This document shows positions 46,525-55,788 of a stretch of DNA of 64,000 nucleotides, one piece after another (within the stretch, counting starts at the first letter, position 1; each line of letters starts with the position of its first letter). The stretch is taken from NCBI RefSeq assembly GCF_017114945.1, contig NZ_JABXKQ010000056.1, positions 123,070-187,069 of the forward strand. The letters are read 5' to 3'. The position numbers and the translations under genes are program-made. Below the pieces are notes generated by a model that searched no databases, was not told where the DNA came from, and saw nothing but the letters and a program-made list of their open reading frames with translations. Source of the DNA: Nostoc sp. JL34 (GTDB lineage: Bacteria > Cyanobacteriota > Cyanobacteriia > Cyanobacteriales > Nostocaceae).

Positions 46525-47622
46525 ATGGTAGATATTAAGTTCGCTTACTGGATTCCCAATGTCAGCGGTGGGTTAGTTGTTAGTAAAATTCCCCAACGCA
46601 CAGATTGGACTTACGAATATAATGCTCAACTAGCTCAGACTGCTGAAGAAGTTGGATTTGAATATGCTCTAGCACAAGCCAGATTTATCGCTAGTTATGG
46701 CGCTGAGTACCAGCTAGAGGCACTTACAACTGTGTCAGCGCTAGCCCCAGTCACCAAGAAATTGAAATTGATTGCAGCAGTTCACCCTGGATTGTGGCAT
46801 CCCGGAGTAGTTGCCAAAATCGGTGCCAGTATTGATTTTCTCTCTAACGGTCGGTTTGCTTTGAATGTAGTTAGTGGTTGGTTCAAAGATGAATTCACTA
46901 TATATGGTGAACATTGGTTAGACCATGACGAACGCTATCGTCGTTCAGAAGAATTTATCCGCGTTCTCAAGGGTTTGTGGACTGAGGATGAGTTTCACTT
47001 TAAGGGCGACTTTTACCGTATTAACGGCGGTTGGGTGAAGCCTAAACCAATTAATCAGAATCCCCACCCGGAGATATTCCAAGGTGGGAACTCCAAGGCT
47101 GCACGGCGCATGGCTGGCCGCGTCTCTGATTGGTATTTCATGAATGGCAACACCATAGAAGGTGTGAAAGAGCAGATTGCAGAGGTGTCTGAATTAGCGA
47201 GTCTTGAAGGACGCACAATTAAGTTTGGTTTGAATTCCTTTATCATCGTGCGAGATACGGAAGCAGAAGCGCATGAAGTATTGCGCGATATTATTGCCCA
47301 AGCTGATGTAGAAGCTGTGAAAGGATTTGGCGAAGCCGTGAAACAAGCGGGATCTTCGACTCGTGATGGTCAGGGAATGTGGGCGAATTCCAATTTTGAA
47401 GACTTGGTGCAGTATAACGATGGCTTTCGATCGGGTTTGATTGGCACGGCTGAACAAGTCGCTGACAAGATTCGCCAGTTCCATGAAGTGGGAGTTGATT
47501 TAATTCTTGGTGGCTTCTTACACTACACAGATGATTTGCCAGCATTTGGTAAGACAGTAATACCAATTGTGCGCGAACTTAAATCTAATCGTCGGACAGC
47601 TGATGAGTTGGTTGGAGTGTAG
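46525..47622 (+). CDS. sfnG: Dimethylsulfone FMN-dependent monooxygenase SfnG-like
   Basis: 365 residues. KFAYWIPNVSGGLVVSKIPQRTDW at the N-terminus and ASIDFLSNGRFALNVVSGWF, GGWVKPKPINQNPHPEIFQGG are the SfnG pattern; SfnG in Pseudomonas converts dimethylsulfone to methanesulfinate with FMNH2. No strong ribosome binding site is seen. Acts together with the SfnB/DszC-type proteins encoded downstream. The assignment rests on remembered family similarity; the true sulfone or sulfonate substrate is unproven. Confidence 0.85.
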   Translation: MVDIKFAYWIPNVSGGLVVSKIPQRTDWTYEYNAQLAQTAEEVGFEYALAQARFIASYGAEYQLEALTTVSALAPVTKKLKLIAAVHPGLWHPGVVAKIGASIDFLSNGRFALNVVSGWFKDEFTIYGEHWLDHDERYRRSEEFIRVLKGLWTEDEFHFKGDFYRINGGWVKPKPINQNPHPEIFQGGNSKAARRMAGRVSDWYFMNGNTIEGVKEQIAEVSELASLEGRTIKFGLNSFIIVRDTEAEAHEVLRDIIAQADVEAVKGFGEAVKQAGSSTRDGQGMWANSNFEDLVQYNDGFRSGLIGTAEQVADKIRQFHEVGVDLILGGFLHYTDDLPAFGKTVIPIVRELKSNRRTADELVGV

Positions 47623-47776
47623 AAGATTAACAGCAACATACTCTGTAGGAGCGGGTTTTGTGGATTGAAACTGTTGTAGATAACAGCTATATCCGAACGG
47701 CACTAAGAAAAACCCAAAGGCTGTCTCATAGTAGTGACGATTATCAGTCACTCAATCACAATCAAGGAGTTTTATC

Positions 47777-48985
47777 ATGACATCAGTAATTAATACTGAC
47801 CAGAAGGCGCATATTATTCGGGATGACAAAGAAGCGATCGCGATCGCTCACGAATTAGCAGCAGAGTTTGCCAAGGGAGACTCAGAACGCGACCAAAATC
47901 GGCGTTTGCCTGCTGAGGAAGTAGAAAAGTTTTCCCAGAGTGGATTGTGGGGAATTACAGTCCCGAAAGAGTATGGCGGTGCTTTTGTATCAAGTGCCAC
48001 CCTAGCAGAAGTAATTAAAATCATCTCTGAAGCTGACTCTAGCCTCGGCCAAATTCCCCAAAACCATCTCTACATGGTGGAAGCAGTCCGGTTGGATGGT
48101 ACAGATGAGCAGAAGAAGTTCTTCTTTGATTTGGTTCTACAAGGTAAGCGCTTTGGTAACGCCTTCTCGGAAATTGGCACTAAGTCTGTGAATGATGTGC
48201 AGACAAAATTAACACCAGATGGATCTGACTTCGTACTCAACGGACGCAAATATTACTCTGCTGGGGCACTACTGGCACATTGGGTTCCTGTGATTGCCAG
48301 CAATCCAGATGGTAAAACAGTGGTGGCATTTGTCGAAAGAGATGCCGAAGGACTAACCCTACTTGATGATTGGACGAGCTTCGGACAGCGTACCACTGCT
48401 AGCGGTACTACCATTATTGAAAATGTGAAAGTTAAGGCAGAACACGTGATTCCGCACTACTTAGCCTTTGAGAGGGCTACTCCAATGGGTGCGATCGCGC
48501 AAATCATCCAAGCCGCCGTAGACGTGGGAATTGCTAAAGCCGCAGTCCGTGACACCATCCACTTTGTTCGCAACTATACCCGCCCTTGGGTTGACAGCAA
48601 TTTAGAAAAAGGCTACGAAGATCCGCTGACACTGTACAACTTAGGCAATGTCCAAATTCAGGTTCACGCTTCTGAAGCATTGCTGCGTCGTGCAGGCGAA
48701 TTTCTTGACATCGCCAACGAGTCAGGCTTAGAAGAACCCAAAGTAGTTGAAGCATCGATCGCAGTTGCCGAAGCCAAAGCCTTAGCCACCGAAGCAGCAT
48801 TACTCGCTACCAACAAATTGTTTGAACTAGCAGGTACTAAGTCCACATTGGAAGAATTCAACTACAATCGCCACTGGCGAAATGCCCGCGCTCACACACT
48901 CCACGATCCCGTGCGTTGGAAATACTACGCTGTTGGTAACTACTTCCTAAATGGTGTCTATCCCCCGCGCCACCCTTGGTTGTAA
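47777..48985 (+). CDS. SfnB-type acyl-CoA-dehydrogenase-fold sulfur-acquisition oxidoreductase
   Basis: 402 residues, start ATG with AAGGAG upstream. Acyl-CoA dehydrogenase fold: PKEYGGAFVSSATLAEVIKIISEADSSLGQIPQNH, GNAFSEIGTKSVND, and the C-terminal HWRNARAHTLHDPVRWKYYAVG. The HDPV(R)WKY ending matches SfnB/DszC flavoprotein monooxygenases, not true acyl-CoA dehydrogenases. Probably oxidises a sulfur compound with FMNH2 and O2. Follows sfnG by 154 bp on the same strand. Confidence 0.88.
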   Translation: MTSVINTDQKAHIIRDDKEAIAIAHELAAEFAKGDSERDQNRRLPAEEVEKFSQSGLWGITVPKEYGGAFVSSATLAEVIKIISEADSSLGQIPQNHLYMVEAVRLDGTDEQKKFFFDLVLQGKRFGNAFSEIGTKSVNDVQTKLTPDGSDFVLNGRKYYSAGALLAHWVPVIASNPDGKTVVAFVERDAEGLTLLDDWTSFGQRTTASGTTIIENVKVKAEHVIPHYLAFERATPMGAIAQIIQAAVDVGIAKAAVRDTIHFVRNYTRPWVDSNLEKGYEDPLTLYNLGNVQIQVHASEALLRRAGEFLDIANESGLEEPKVVEASIAVAEAKALATEAALLATNKLFELAGTKSTLEEFNYNRHWRNARAHTLHDPVRWKYYAVGNYFLNGVYPPRHPWL

Positions 48986-49284
48986 TTGCAGCATTCTCTA
49001 CTGGGGTGAAGCTTTCAGAATTAACATTTTCCAGAATGCTTTACCCAGGGTAAATCCAACATTATTTAAGTTGATCCTATGAGCGTTGCAAACCCAACCC
49101 AGAGGCGGAGCATTTGGAAAAGCCAGCCATTTAAGGGACTGCTTTTCATTGCTATAATTGCTGTCATTAGCTATATTTTTGAACTCATATTTGGTCAAAT
49201 TATTCAGCTGAATGTGGGCACAAAGTTGACTTACATCACGATATGCTTCGTCTGGTGGTGGCATCTAGGTTTTTCGCTCAACGG
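48986..49284. other. Gap with only a doubtful small ORF
   Basis: A plus-strand frame at 49079-49315 would encode 78 residues with a hydrophobic stretch (GLLFIAIIAVISYIFELIFG), but it has no ribosome binding site and its end overlaps the porin remnant on the other strand. No other feature recognised. Confidence 0.4.
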
Positions 49285-49545
49285 CTATCCAGGTTCTTGC
49301 ACATCTGAAAATTGAGATACAGATGTTACCTGAGACATACTGTTTATCTGTTGGACATTTGCATCACTATTGATTGCAGGAATTTTAGGGGTTTGGGCGA
49401 TGGTTGTTACCGAGGAATTTTCCCCAAAATTGGCAGTCCTAGCCACTAAATTCCTGTCTTTAGCATGGGCTGATGTGCTGGCTAGCAAAGTAGCCCCCAA
49501 AACCATCGATTCTATGAACAAATTATGAAATGAACGATTGAACAT
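49285..49545 (-). pseudogene. Truncated SLH-domain (iron-uptake-type) porin
   Basis: 86 codons from an ATG at 49545 with GAGGAG 9 bases upstream. A signal peptide (SMVLGATLLASTSAHA) is followed by a linker and NSMSQVTSVSQFSDVQ, exactly the residues that open the SLH domain of cyanobacterial outer-membrane porins (normally continuing PTDWAFQALQSL...). Here a stop follows after three more residues. Intact proteins are about 500-600 residues. It lies within the organosulfur locus but on the opposite strand to its neighbours. Confidence 0.7.
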
Positions 49546-50196
49546 TTCCACCACTCCTCATATTTTTGGTTTGAAAAATTTAGTGAAAGCCATCAGACAT
49601 TTCAGTGACTTGTCAATCTCAAAAAAATTATGACTATCCCTGATAATGTTGAATTAATTTAACACTCAAAAATTTTCACTAATATTGCTACACTTCGAGA
49701 TATAACCAGATATATAAGTTAATTTATGGTATTTTTATCTGCATATTTCAGTGTAGAAAAGACTTGCTTTCAAACAAATAGATTCCTTGCAACAGCTAGT
49801 CTATTTGCCAAGAGAATATCTATCTGTAAAAATATTCCAGTTCTACAGATGATTTTATAGGCAATTAGCTACAAACTACTATATAACCATCAGGTTTAAG
49901 TAGATTAATGTCTTTAAATTAATAATATTGCATATATATTCTATAAATACAAGTAATATATAAAGTTTTTTGCCAAACTTTTATTAGACTTTCTTCTCAG
50001 TAAAATATTTTTTATATCGCACTATCAACTTATATAATTTAGCAAAAGTTATTTTATTTTTGCTTGCCTTATTAGTTAGTATATGCAATAGTTATTTTAT
50101 AATAAATAGGTTTATAAAACTATTTTAGCTCCAAAATTATTCCAGCCAATTTTATAGTTACTTCTCACAATAAGTTAGTAGGAGAAGTCGTAAAGT
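49546..50196. other. AT-rich upstream region of the DszC-like gene
   Basis: About 650 bp, very AT-rich, no supported ORF. An inverted repeat ATCTGTA/TACAGAT (49822-49850) encloses ATATTCC. Promoter for the 50197 gene expected near its AGGAG site. Confidence 0.5.
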
Positions 50197-51381
50197 ATGC
50201 AATTAATCGAAACGAAAGAGTCTCAAAATTATCTCGATATAGCTAAATCTTTAGCAAAAGAATTTGACCAGACTGCTGTCGAGCGGGATGCTAAAGGGGG
50301 AACGCCAAAGCATGAGCGCGCTCGCTTGCGCCAAAGCAACTTGCTGAAACTAATCGTACCCACAGAGTATGGTGGTTTAGGGCAAAGCTGGATTACCATT
50401 CTGCAAATTACCCGTGAGTTTGCCAAGGTTGATAGTTCCATTGCTCACGTCTTTTCTTATCACCATCTAGGTGTAGTAATTCCTCATATTTTTGGTTCGG
50501 CAGAGCAAAAACAGCAATATTACTCAGAAACTATTCAGAATAATTGGTTTTGGTGCAATGCCCTCAACCCTTTAGATAAAAGAGCTACTCTGACACCAGA
50601 AAATGATTATTTCCGTCTGAACGGGATTAAAAGCTTTTGCTCTGGCTCTCAAGACTCAGATATATTGCCGATCGGTGCTATTCATCAAGAAACTGGTGAA
50701 TTGAATATTTTGATAATTCCTACTCAACGGCAAGGCGTTACTGTGCATGATGATTGGGATAATATCGGGCAACGTCAAACAGATAGTGGTAGTGTTACTT
50801 TTGAGAATGTGTTGGTGTACCCTGACGAAATTCTTGGTAGTAGAGACAAACTCAGTCAACCCTTCAACACTATTCGCGCCTGCTTAACTCAATTGAATCT
50901 TGCTAATATCTATCTGGGAATTGCACAGGGAGCATTTGAAGCTGCTAAAACATATACTTCCACTAATACAAAACCTTGGCTGACATCAGGTGTAGAGAGT
51001 GCAACCCAAGATCCTCACATCCTTCAACACTATGGCAAAATCTGGGTTGAACTCCAAGCAGCTAAGAGCTTGACTGAGCAAGCTGGAGAATTACTACAAG
51101 CGGCTTGGGAAAAAGAATGGTTACTCACCGCCGAACAACGTGGGGAATGTGCGCTTTGCGTCGCTACTGCCAAAGTTGCAGCGACTAAAGTCGGTTTAGA
51201 CATTACCAACCGCATTTTTGAAGTTATGGGCGCACGCGCTACTACGGCAAAGTACGGCTTTGATCGCTATTGGCGTAATCTCCGCACGTTCACTCTCCAC
51301 GATCCGGTAGATTACAAAATTCAAGAGATCGGAAATTGGGCGTTAAATGATGAACTACCAAAACCTAATTTTTATTCATAG
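50197..51381 (+). CDS. DszC/SfnB-like flavin-dependent monooxygenase
   Basis: 394 residues, start ATG with AGGAG about 13 bases upstream. Acyl-CoA dehydrogenase fold: LIVPTEYGGLGQSWITILQITREFAKVDSSIAHVFSYHH, GIKSFCSGSQDSDIL, and C-terminal FDRYWRNLRTFTLHDPVDYK. The Ser/His region and HDPV-x-YK end are those of DszC-type sulfur monooxygenases. It resembles the SfnB-like protein at 47777-48985 over its length but is clearly divergent. Likely takes part in C-S bond oxidation; substrate unknown. Confidence 0.87.
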   Translation: MQLIETKESQNYLDIAKSLAKEFDQTAVERDAKGGTPKHERARLRQSNLLKLIVPTEYGGLGQSWITILQITREFAKVDSSIAHVFSYHHLGVVIPHIFGSAEQKQQYYSETIQNNWFWCNALNPLDKRATLTPENDYFRLNGIKSFCSGSQDSDILPIGAIHQETGELNILIIPTQRQGVTVHDDWDNIGQRQTDSGSVTFENVLVYPDEILGSRDKLSQPFNTIRACLTQLNLANIYLGIAQGAFEAAKTYTSTNTKPWLTSGVESATQDPHILQHYGKIWVELQAAKSLTEQAGELLQAAWEKEWLLTAEQRGECALCVATAKVAATKVGLDITNRIFEVMGARATTAKYGFDRYWRNLRTFTLHDPVDYKIQEIGNWALNDELPKPNFYS

Positions 51382-51396
51382 ATAATTGGTCTTTCA

Positions 51397-51416
51397 AGAC
51401 GCGATAAATCGCGTCT
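51397..51416. repeat. AGACGCGATAAATCGCGTCT palindrome
   Basis: A perfect 9-base inverted repeat with an AA centre, 15 bp after the DszC-like gene stop. It may serve as a hairpin for transcript ending and is of a type often dispersed in Nostoc genomes. Confidence 0.6.
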
Positions 51417-51540
51417 CTACATTAGGGTTTTGGTATTGAGTTGTATCGATTATTTCACCAAGACTTCGGCGTGAATGCTATTTCTCTGGGCGAAATCATC
51501 CCATAATTCAGCAACGCCTAATTTATTTGTTAGAAATCCT

Positions 51541-52788
51541 TTATTCAGCGATTAAGGTTTTGAGAGCGTCTTGAGCATCAGCGTTTTGTGGATCTATTTT
51601 TAATGCTTGCTGAAAAACTGCCGCAGCCTCTTGTTTTGAGCCATCACCAGATTCGCCATAGGAAATCTCTCGGCCAAGTTTGATGTAAAGTTCAGCCATT
51701 TTGCGACGTGGAATCATATTCGCTAGCGGCTGATAAAAAGCCATGACAGCAGTAAAGCCTTTTTGCTTATAAAGTGCCAAATTGATATTTGAGCAGGTGT
51801 CATAACTGCCTTCACCAGTTTTTACCACCTTTTGGCAGATTGCCAAAGCTTCATCTAGATTGTCCTGTTTAGCTAGTGCTTCAGTTAGTTTACTGTAATA
51901 ATAATCTGTAGATTCTTTGGCAACAGCTTGGCGGTAAAGAGCGATCGCTTCATCTGGTTTTTGTTGTGTCATCAGGACATCGGCCAGTTCCATATATGTT
52001 GAAGCGTCAGGCTCAATTTTAATTAGTTGGCGGTAGGCTGCGATCGCCTCGTTCGTAAAGCCCCGCTCTAATGATAGTTCAGCCAACTTTTTATAAAAAA
52101 CCTTATTATTGGGGTCATCTTTACTTATTTGGCGATAGATAGCTACTGCTTCTGAATATTCCAAGATTTCACCCAGCTTCTCATAAGCGTTGTCAGACCA
52201 AAGATAACCATTCTCATCAAGTTTAATGGCTTCGCGGTAAGCTGCGATCGCTTCTTCTCGTTTACCTATTTTGAAAAGAGTATCGGCTAAATAGTAGTAA
52301 TTATTGGAATCAGGATTGAGTTTAACTGCCTGACGGTAAGCCACTAATGCTTGCTCTATACTGCCAACTTCCTGCAATTTCCTGGCTAAAATAATGTAGT
52401 TACTATCATTTTTAGGATCAAGTTTGACAGCTTGACTCAGAGCAGCGATCGCTTCTGTGGTTCGTCCCTTTTCTGCGAGAAAATTCCCTAATTTGAGGTA
52501 AATTGCCGCATCAGGAGTTAACTGTAATGCTTGATGATAGGTAGCGATCGTCTCTGCAATCTTGCCTTGCTTAGATAGGACATCTGCCAGCTTCACGTAA
52601 GCATAACTGTTTTTGCGATCGCGTTCAATGAAACTCCGCCAAATATTAGCGGCTTCTTGATAATTTTTCACTTCTTCAGCAGATGTCGCTTTTTGTTCCA
52701 ACTCCTCTACCGTTTGTGCCACACTGATTTGAGGAATTAAAGCCAAACCTAAACTCAACAATAACGGCAATATTTTCAGGTTTACCAT
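51541..52788 (-). CDS. Secreted TPR-repeat protein
   Basis: 415 residues. A signal peptide (VNLKILPLLLSLGLALIPQISVAQ) is followed by about ten tetratricopeptide repeats, recognisable by recurring (A/N)IA-AYRQAVKLDP and YxKLA-x-x-L patterns such as GKIAETIATYHQALQLTPDAAIYLKLGN. Likely a periplasmic scaffold for protein interactions; partner unknown. Divergent from the CobW gene. Confidence 0.88.
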   Translation of the reverse strand: MVNLKILPLLLSLGLALIPQISVAQTVEELEQKATSAEEVKNYQEAANIWRSFIERDRKNSYAYVKLADVLSKQGKIAETIATYHQALQLTPDAAIYLKLGNFLAEKGRTTEAIAALSQAVKLDPKNDSNYIILARKLQEVGSIEQALVAYRQAVKLNPDSNNYYYLADTLFKIGKREEAIAAYREAIKLDENGYLWSDNAYEKLGEILEYSEAVAIYRQISKDDPNNKVFYKKLAELSLERGFTNEAIAAYRQLIKIEPDASTYMELADVLMTQQKPDEAIALYRQAVAKESTDYYYSKLTEALAKQDNLDEALAICQKVVKTGEGSYDTCSNINLALYKQKGFTAVMAFYQPLANMIPRRKMAELYIKLGREISYGESGDGSKQEAAAVFQQALKIDPQNADAQDALKTLIAE

Positions 52789-52895
52789 AGACTTTCAGCT
52801 TAAAATAACTAAGTCTATCTTAAAACCAAGCTTAATCTCAGTATTTAAGTTTGTAACCCGTAAAACTTACCATACTGGGTAAATCAGGCAAAAAT

Positions 52896-53936
52896 ATGGC
52901 TACGAAAATTCCTGTCACAGTGATTACAGGCTTCTTAGGTAGTGGAAAAACGAGCCTAATTCGCCACCTGCTACAAAACAACCAAGGACGCCGCATTGCT
53001 GTTGTAGTCAATGAATTTGGCGAACTCGGTATTGATGGCGAATTATTAAAATCCTGTCAAATTTGCCCGGAAGATGGTGAGGGAGACACTAATATCTTTG
53101 AATTGACCAACGGTTGCTTATGCTGCACCGTGCAGGAAGAGTTTTACCCGATGATGCAAGAGTTAATCAAGCGGCGAGATAGCATCGACTGCATTTTGAT
53201 TGAAACCTCTGGTTTAGCTTTACCAAAACCGCTGGTGAAGGCTTTTCGCTGGCAGGAAATTCGCAATGCTGCCACTGTGGATGCAGTGATTACGGTGGTG
53301 GATTGTGCGGCGGTTGCAGCCGGGACATTTGCTAGCGATCCAGAAGCGATCGCAGCCCAGCGGCAAGCAGATGATAATCTAGAACACGAAACACCCTTGC
53401 AAGAACTGTTTGAAGACCAACTTGCTTGTGCAGACTTAGTGGTGTTAAATAAAATTGACTTGGTAGATGCCGAAACAAAAGCCAGAGTTGAGGAATTGAT
53501 TAAGCAAGAGTTGCCCAGAGTGGTGAAAATTGTCGAGAGCGACCGTTCTCAACTAGACGCATCTATATTATTAGGATTCCAAGCCGCAGTCGAAGACAAT
53601 TTAGATTCTCGTCCTAGTCATCATGATACTGAAGAAGACCACAATCATGATGAAGAAATTACCTCAGCTAATTTAATTTTGGATCGTACCTTTGACCCCG
53701 AAAAGCTACAACAGCAGTTACAAACATTGGTACAACAACAAGAAATTTACCGGATTAAAGGCTTTGTCGCAGTGCCTAATAAATCCATGCGCTTAGTGAT
53801 GCAAGGCGTGGGAACCCGATTTGATAAATTTTACGATCGCCCCTGGAAACCAGAAGAGGCTAGGCAAACGCGCTTAGTTTTCATCGGTCGTGATTTGAAG
53901 TCTTCAGAAATCGAATCACAACTTGTAGCTTTATAA
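52896..53936 (+). CDS. CobW/COG0523-family metallochaperone GTPase
   Basis: 346 residues. Walker A GFLGSGKTS (12-20), Switch-I CxCC motif GCLCCTV with Cys74, Cys76 and Cys77, guanine motif LNKIDLVD, and a His/Asp-rich loop HHDTEEDHNHDEE before a C-terminal CobW domain. The family delivers metals (Zn2+, Co2+, or others) in a GTP-dependent way. The His-rich loop favours Zn2+ or Co2+ as cargo. Followed by the GATCCCC hairpin. Confidence 0.94.
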   Translation: MATKIPVTVITGFLGSGKTSLIRHLLQNNQGRRIAVVVNEFGELGIDGELLKSCQICPEDGEGDTNIFELTNGCLCCTVQEEFYPMMQELIKRRDSIDCILIETSGLALPKPLVKAFRWQEIRNAATVDAVITVVDCAAVAAGTFASDPEAIAAQRQADDNLEHETPLQELFEDQLACADLVVLNKIDLVDAETKARVEELIKQELPRVVKIVESDRSQLDASILLGFQAAVEDNLDSRPSHHDTEEDHNHDEEITSANLILDRTFDPEKLQQQLQTLVQQQEIYRIKGFVAVPNKSMRLVMQGVGTRFDKFYDRPWKPEEARQTRLVFIGRDLKSSEIESQLVAL

Positions 53937-53944
53937 GTATACTC

Positions 53945-53977
53945 AGATCCCCGACTTATTAAATAAGTCGGGGATCT
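53945..53977. terminator. AGATCCCCGACTTA hairpin after the CobW gene (copy 2)
   Basis: Perfect 14-base stem around a TTAAA loop, 9 bp after the stop. Part of the repeat family at 24550-24579 and 61213-61245. Can act as a terminator for the plus-strand gene. Confidence 0.7.
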
Positions 53978-54046
53978 ATCTTCTGAGAGTTACTAGTTAT
54001 GAATAATTAGTTAATTCAAAACAAAAACACTTCCCTTTACAAAAAT

Positions 54047-54529
54047 ATGACAATCTCTCAATTATTTAATATTGCCAACCTTTTCGTATTACCATTTTGG
54101 GCGTTGATGATTTTATTGCCAAACTGGAAAGTTACACGACAGATAATGTCATCATATCTACCCTTTGTGCTGTTAGCAGGGACGTATTTGTATTTGTTTA
54201 TCAACAGCATTACGCCAGAAAATGCTCAAGCTTTATCTAATCCCCAATTAACTGATATTGCCCGCTTTTTTGCAGATGAAACAGCTGCGGCAACGGGTTG
54301 GATTCATTTTTTAGTGATGGATTTATTTGTCGGTCGCTGGATTTATTGGGAAGGGCAAAAAACAGGTGTTTGGACAATTCACTCTCTGGCTTTATCTTTG
54401 TTTGCTGGGCCTTTGGGATTACTGTCTCACATCTTGACTGACTGGATTACTAAGACATTTTTCCCGAAGTTTCAGCAGAATGAAACGGCGACAGTAGCAG
54501 AACAAGAAATATCATCAACTGGTAGATAG
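54047..54529 (+). CDS. ABA4-like membrane protein
   Basis: 160 residues with four transmembrane helices. Recognisable features are the N-terminal FNIANLFVLPFWALMILLPNW and the HFLVMDLFVGRWIYWEGQ segment, typical of ABA4-like proteins (in plants, needed for neoxanthin synthesis; in cyanobacteria function unclear). Follows the CobW gene in the same direction, 110 bp apart and with a hairpin between, so it is probably a separate transcript. Confidence 0.85.
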   Translation: MTISQLFNIANLFVLPFWALMILLPNWKVTRQIMSSYLPFVLLAGTYLYLFINSITPENAQALSNPQLTDIARFFADETAAATGWIHFLVMDLFVGRWIYWEGQKTGVWTIHSLALSLFAGPLGLLSHILTDWITKTFFPKFQQNETATVAEQEISSTGR

Positions 54530-54530
54530 T

Positions 54531-54560
54531 AGTAGGGGCGCAAAGTTGTGCGCCCCTACT
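54531..54560 (+). terminator. Hairpin after the ABA4-like gene
   Basis: AGTAGGGGCGCA and TGCGCCCCTACT form a perfect 12-base stem with a 6-base loop immediately after the TAG stop. The GC-rich stem is terminator-like, though no T-run follows; it is also a common dispersed repeat motif in Nostoc. Confidence 0.7.
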
Positions 54561-54608
54561 ATTGATAATTGGTAATAGTTTATAACCAATTACCTGATTT
54601 TAAAATCA

Positions 54609-54824
54609 TTAACTGTTGTCGTGTCTATAGTCGGCATCTAACCAACAGCGTGGTAGAACTTCACCAGAAGGAAAAACAAGATTTTCTTTTTTAAAAGTAT
54701 CAGGTGGCTGTTCTTCTTCACCTTCTTGTTCTCGTCCGTGAACGACATCACTATTTGGGTCAAGCAATTCTTGAATTTCCAGAATTTTTACCAATTCGCC
54801 AGAATCTTTGATTTGTAAAAGCAT
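54609..54824 (-). CDS. Small conserved cyanobacterial protein
   Basis: 71 residues. MLLQIKDSGELVKILEIQELLDPN, a run of acidic residues, then LVFPSGEVLPRCWLDADYR. Small acidic cyanobacterial proteins with this FPSGExLPRCWxD ending are common and often annotated as 'acetyltransferase' without basis. The function is unknown. GAGG lies upstream of the ATG. Confidence 0.72.
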   Translation of the reverse strand: MLLQIKDSGELVKILEIQELLDPNSDVVHGREQEGEEEQPPDTFKKENLVFPSGEVLPRCWLDADYRHDNS

Positions 54825-55102
54825 AGAAATTGCCTCAATAAGTTTGCATGAAAATTGGAAGCGAGTTTCAAGATCAACTCACTCACATCTCAACCAGATT
54901 AGAAGGTCAAGATCCCTTAATTGTTAAAGGAAATTTTTACCAGATATGCATAAATAAATTACACAACATTTATCTATGTGTATCTGTGGTTTTTATTTTA
55001 TAAAGTTGATACAGCAAAAAATCCTCAATTCAGTATCTCAACTTGAATCAGGGAATACTGACTGAGAAAACTGTTCAATTCAAATAATTTTGGTTTCAGC
55101 AA

Positions 55103-55411
55103 TTAGATTTCGCGGAGATATTTTTCCAAAATATCTACTAAAGTGACCTGGCATTGCAGTGGTAGTAAATCGATTAAAGGAAGTTCCCTTTTACCGCCGC
55201 CAATTTTTACTGGAATTGATTCCAATACTTTTATAACTTGGTCTTCACTTACATTGTTGGAAGTAATTAAGGGATACAACTGTTCAGCAACAAGCGTATG
55301 CAGTTTGGCATTAGATAAATAAAGATGCCATTTGGCAATGTCTATGTAGACATTTTCGCCAATTTCAGCTGCTAGGGCTTCCAGTAGCTCTGTGGTGTTA
55401 GTCTTAGCCAT
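55103..55411 (-). CDS. DUF3181 family protein
   Basis: 102 residues, soluble: LLEALAAEIGENVYIDIAKWHLYLSNAKLHTLVAEQLYPLI followed by VKIGGGKRELPLIDLLPLQCQVTLVDILE. This fits DUF3181, a family restricted to cyanobacteria, with unknown function. Stands alone. Confidence 0.85.
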   Translation of the reverse strand: MAKTNTTELLEALAAEIGENVYIDIAKWHLYLSNAKLHTLVAEQLYPLITSNNVSEDQVIKVLESIPVKIGGGKRELPLIDLLPLQCQVTLVDILEKYLREI

Positions 55412-55530
55412 AAAAATAACCCTACATTAAGAAAAAGTGCGAAATATCAGGCTTTTTTACATTATCGCTCAATTAACAGGCTGATTCTACTACCACAGGT
55501 TACAATCGCCCCAGCATCAGGAGTCCATCT

Positions 55531-55788
55531 TCAGGTGGATTTGGGTGGAGTTTCGCTGTAGTTAGCGATCGCACTAATATAAATCAGATGCACTAATACT
55601 ATTCCTGTCCAACTTGCAGTAAACAACGGCAGCCAGTCCCAGGTAGTGTTTTTCAAGATGTGAAAAAACCATAACCCAGAATTAATCGTAGCAGCGATCG
55701 CTACATGGGTGGCAAAATTCATCCGGTCATCGATCTTGCGGTAATCAGGGTCTTTGCGATCGGGTTTGCGAGGCCAACGAGGAGGCAT
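55531..55788 (-). CDS. Two-helix membrane protein
   Basis: 85 residues. A basic N-terminus (PPRWPRKPDRKDPDYRKIDDR) precedes two hydrophobic helices (about 26-44 and 55-74). Similar 2TM proteins occur next to many cyanobacterial genes; function unknown. The basic, Pro-rich N-terminus is distinctive. Confidence 0.75.
   Translation of the reverse strand: MPPRWPRKPDRKDPDYRKIDDRMNFATHVAIAATINSGLWFFHILKNTTWDWLPLFTASWTGIVLVHLIYISAIANYSETPPKST

Noticed and set aside
49079..49315. 78-residue hydrophobic plus-strand ORF after the SfnB-like gene
   Set aside because: No ribosome binding site and it overlaps the porin remnant; kept only as a note in the gap entry.
47777..51381. Fatty-acid beta-oxidation acyl-CoA dehydrogenases
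   Set aside because: The C-terminal HDPV-x-YK pattern and the neighbouring SfnG-type gene fit flavin monooxygenases of the SfnB/DszC group better.
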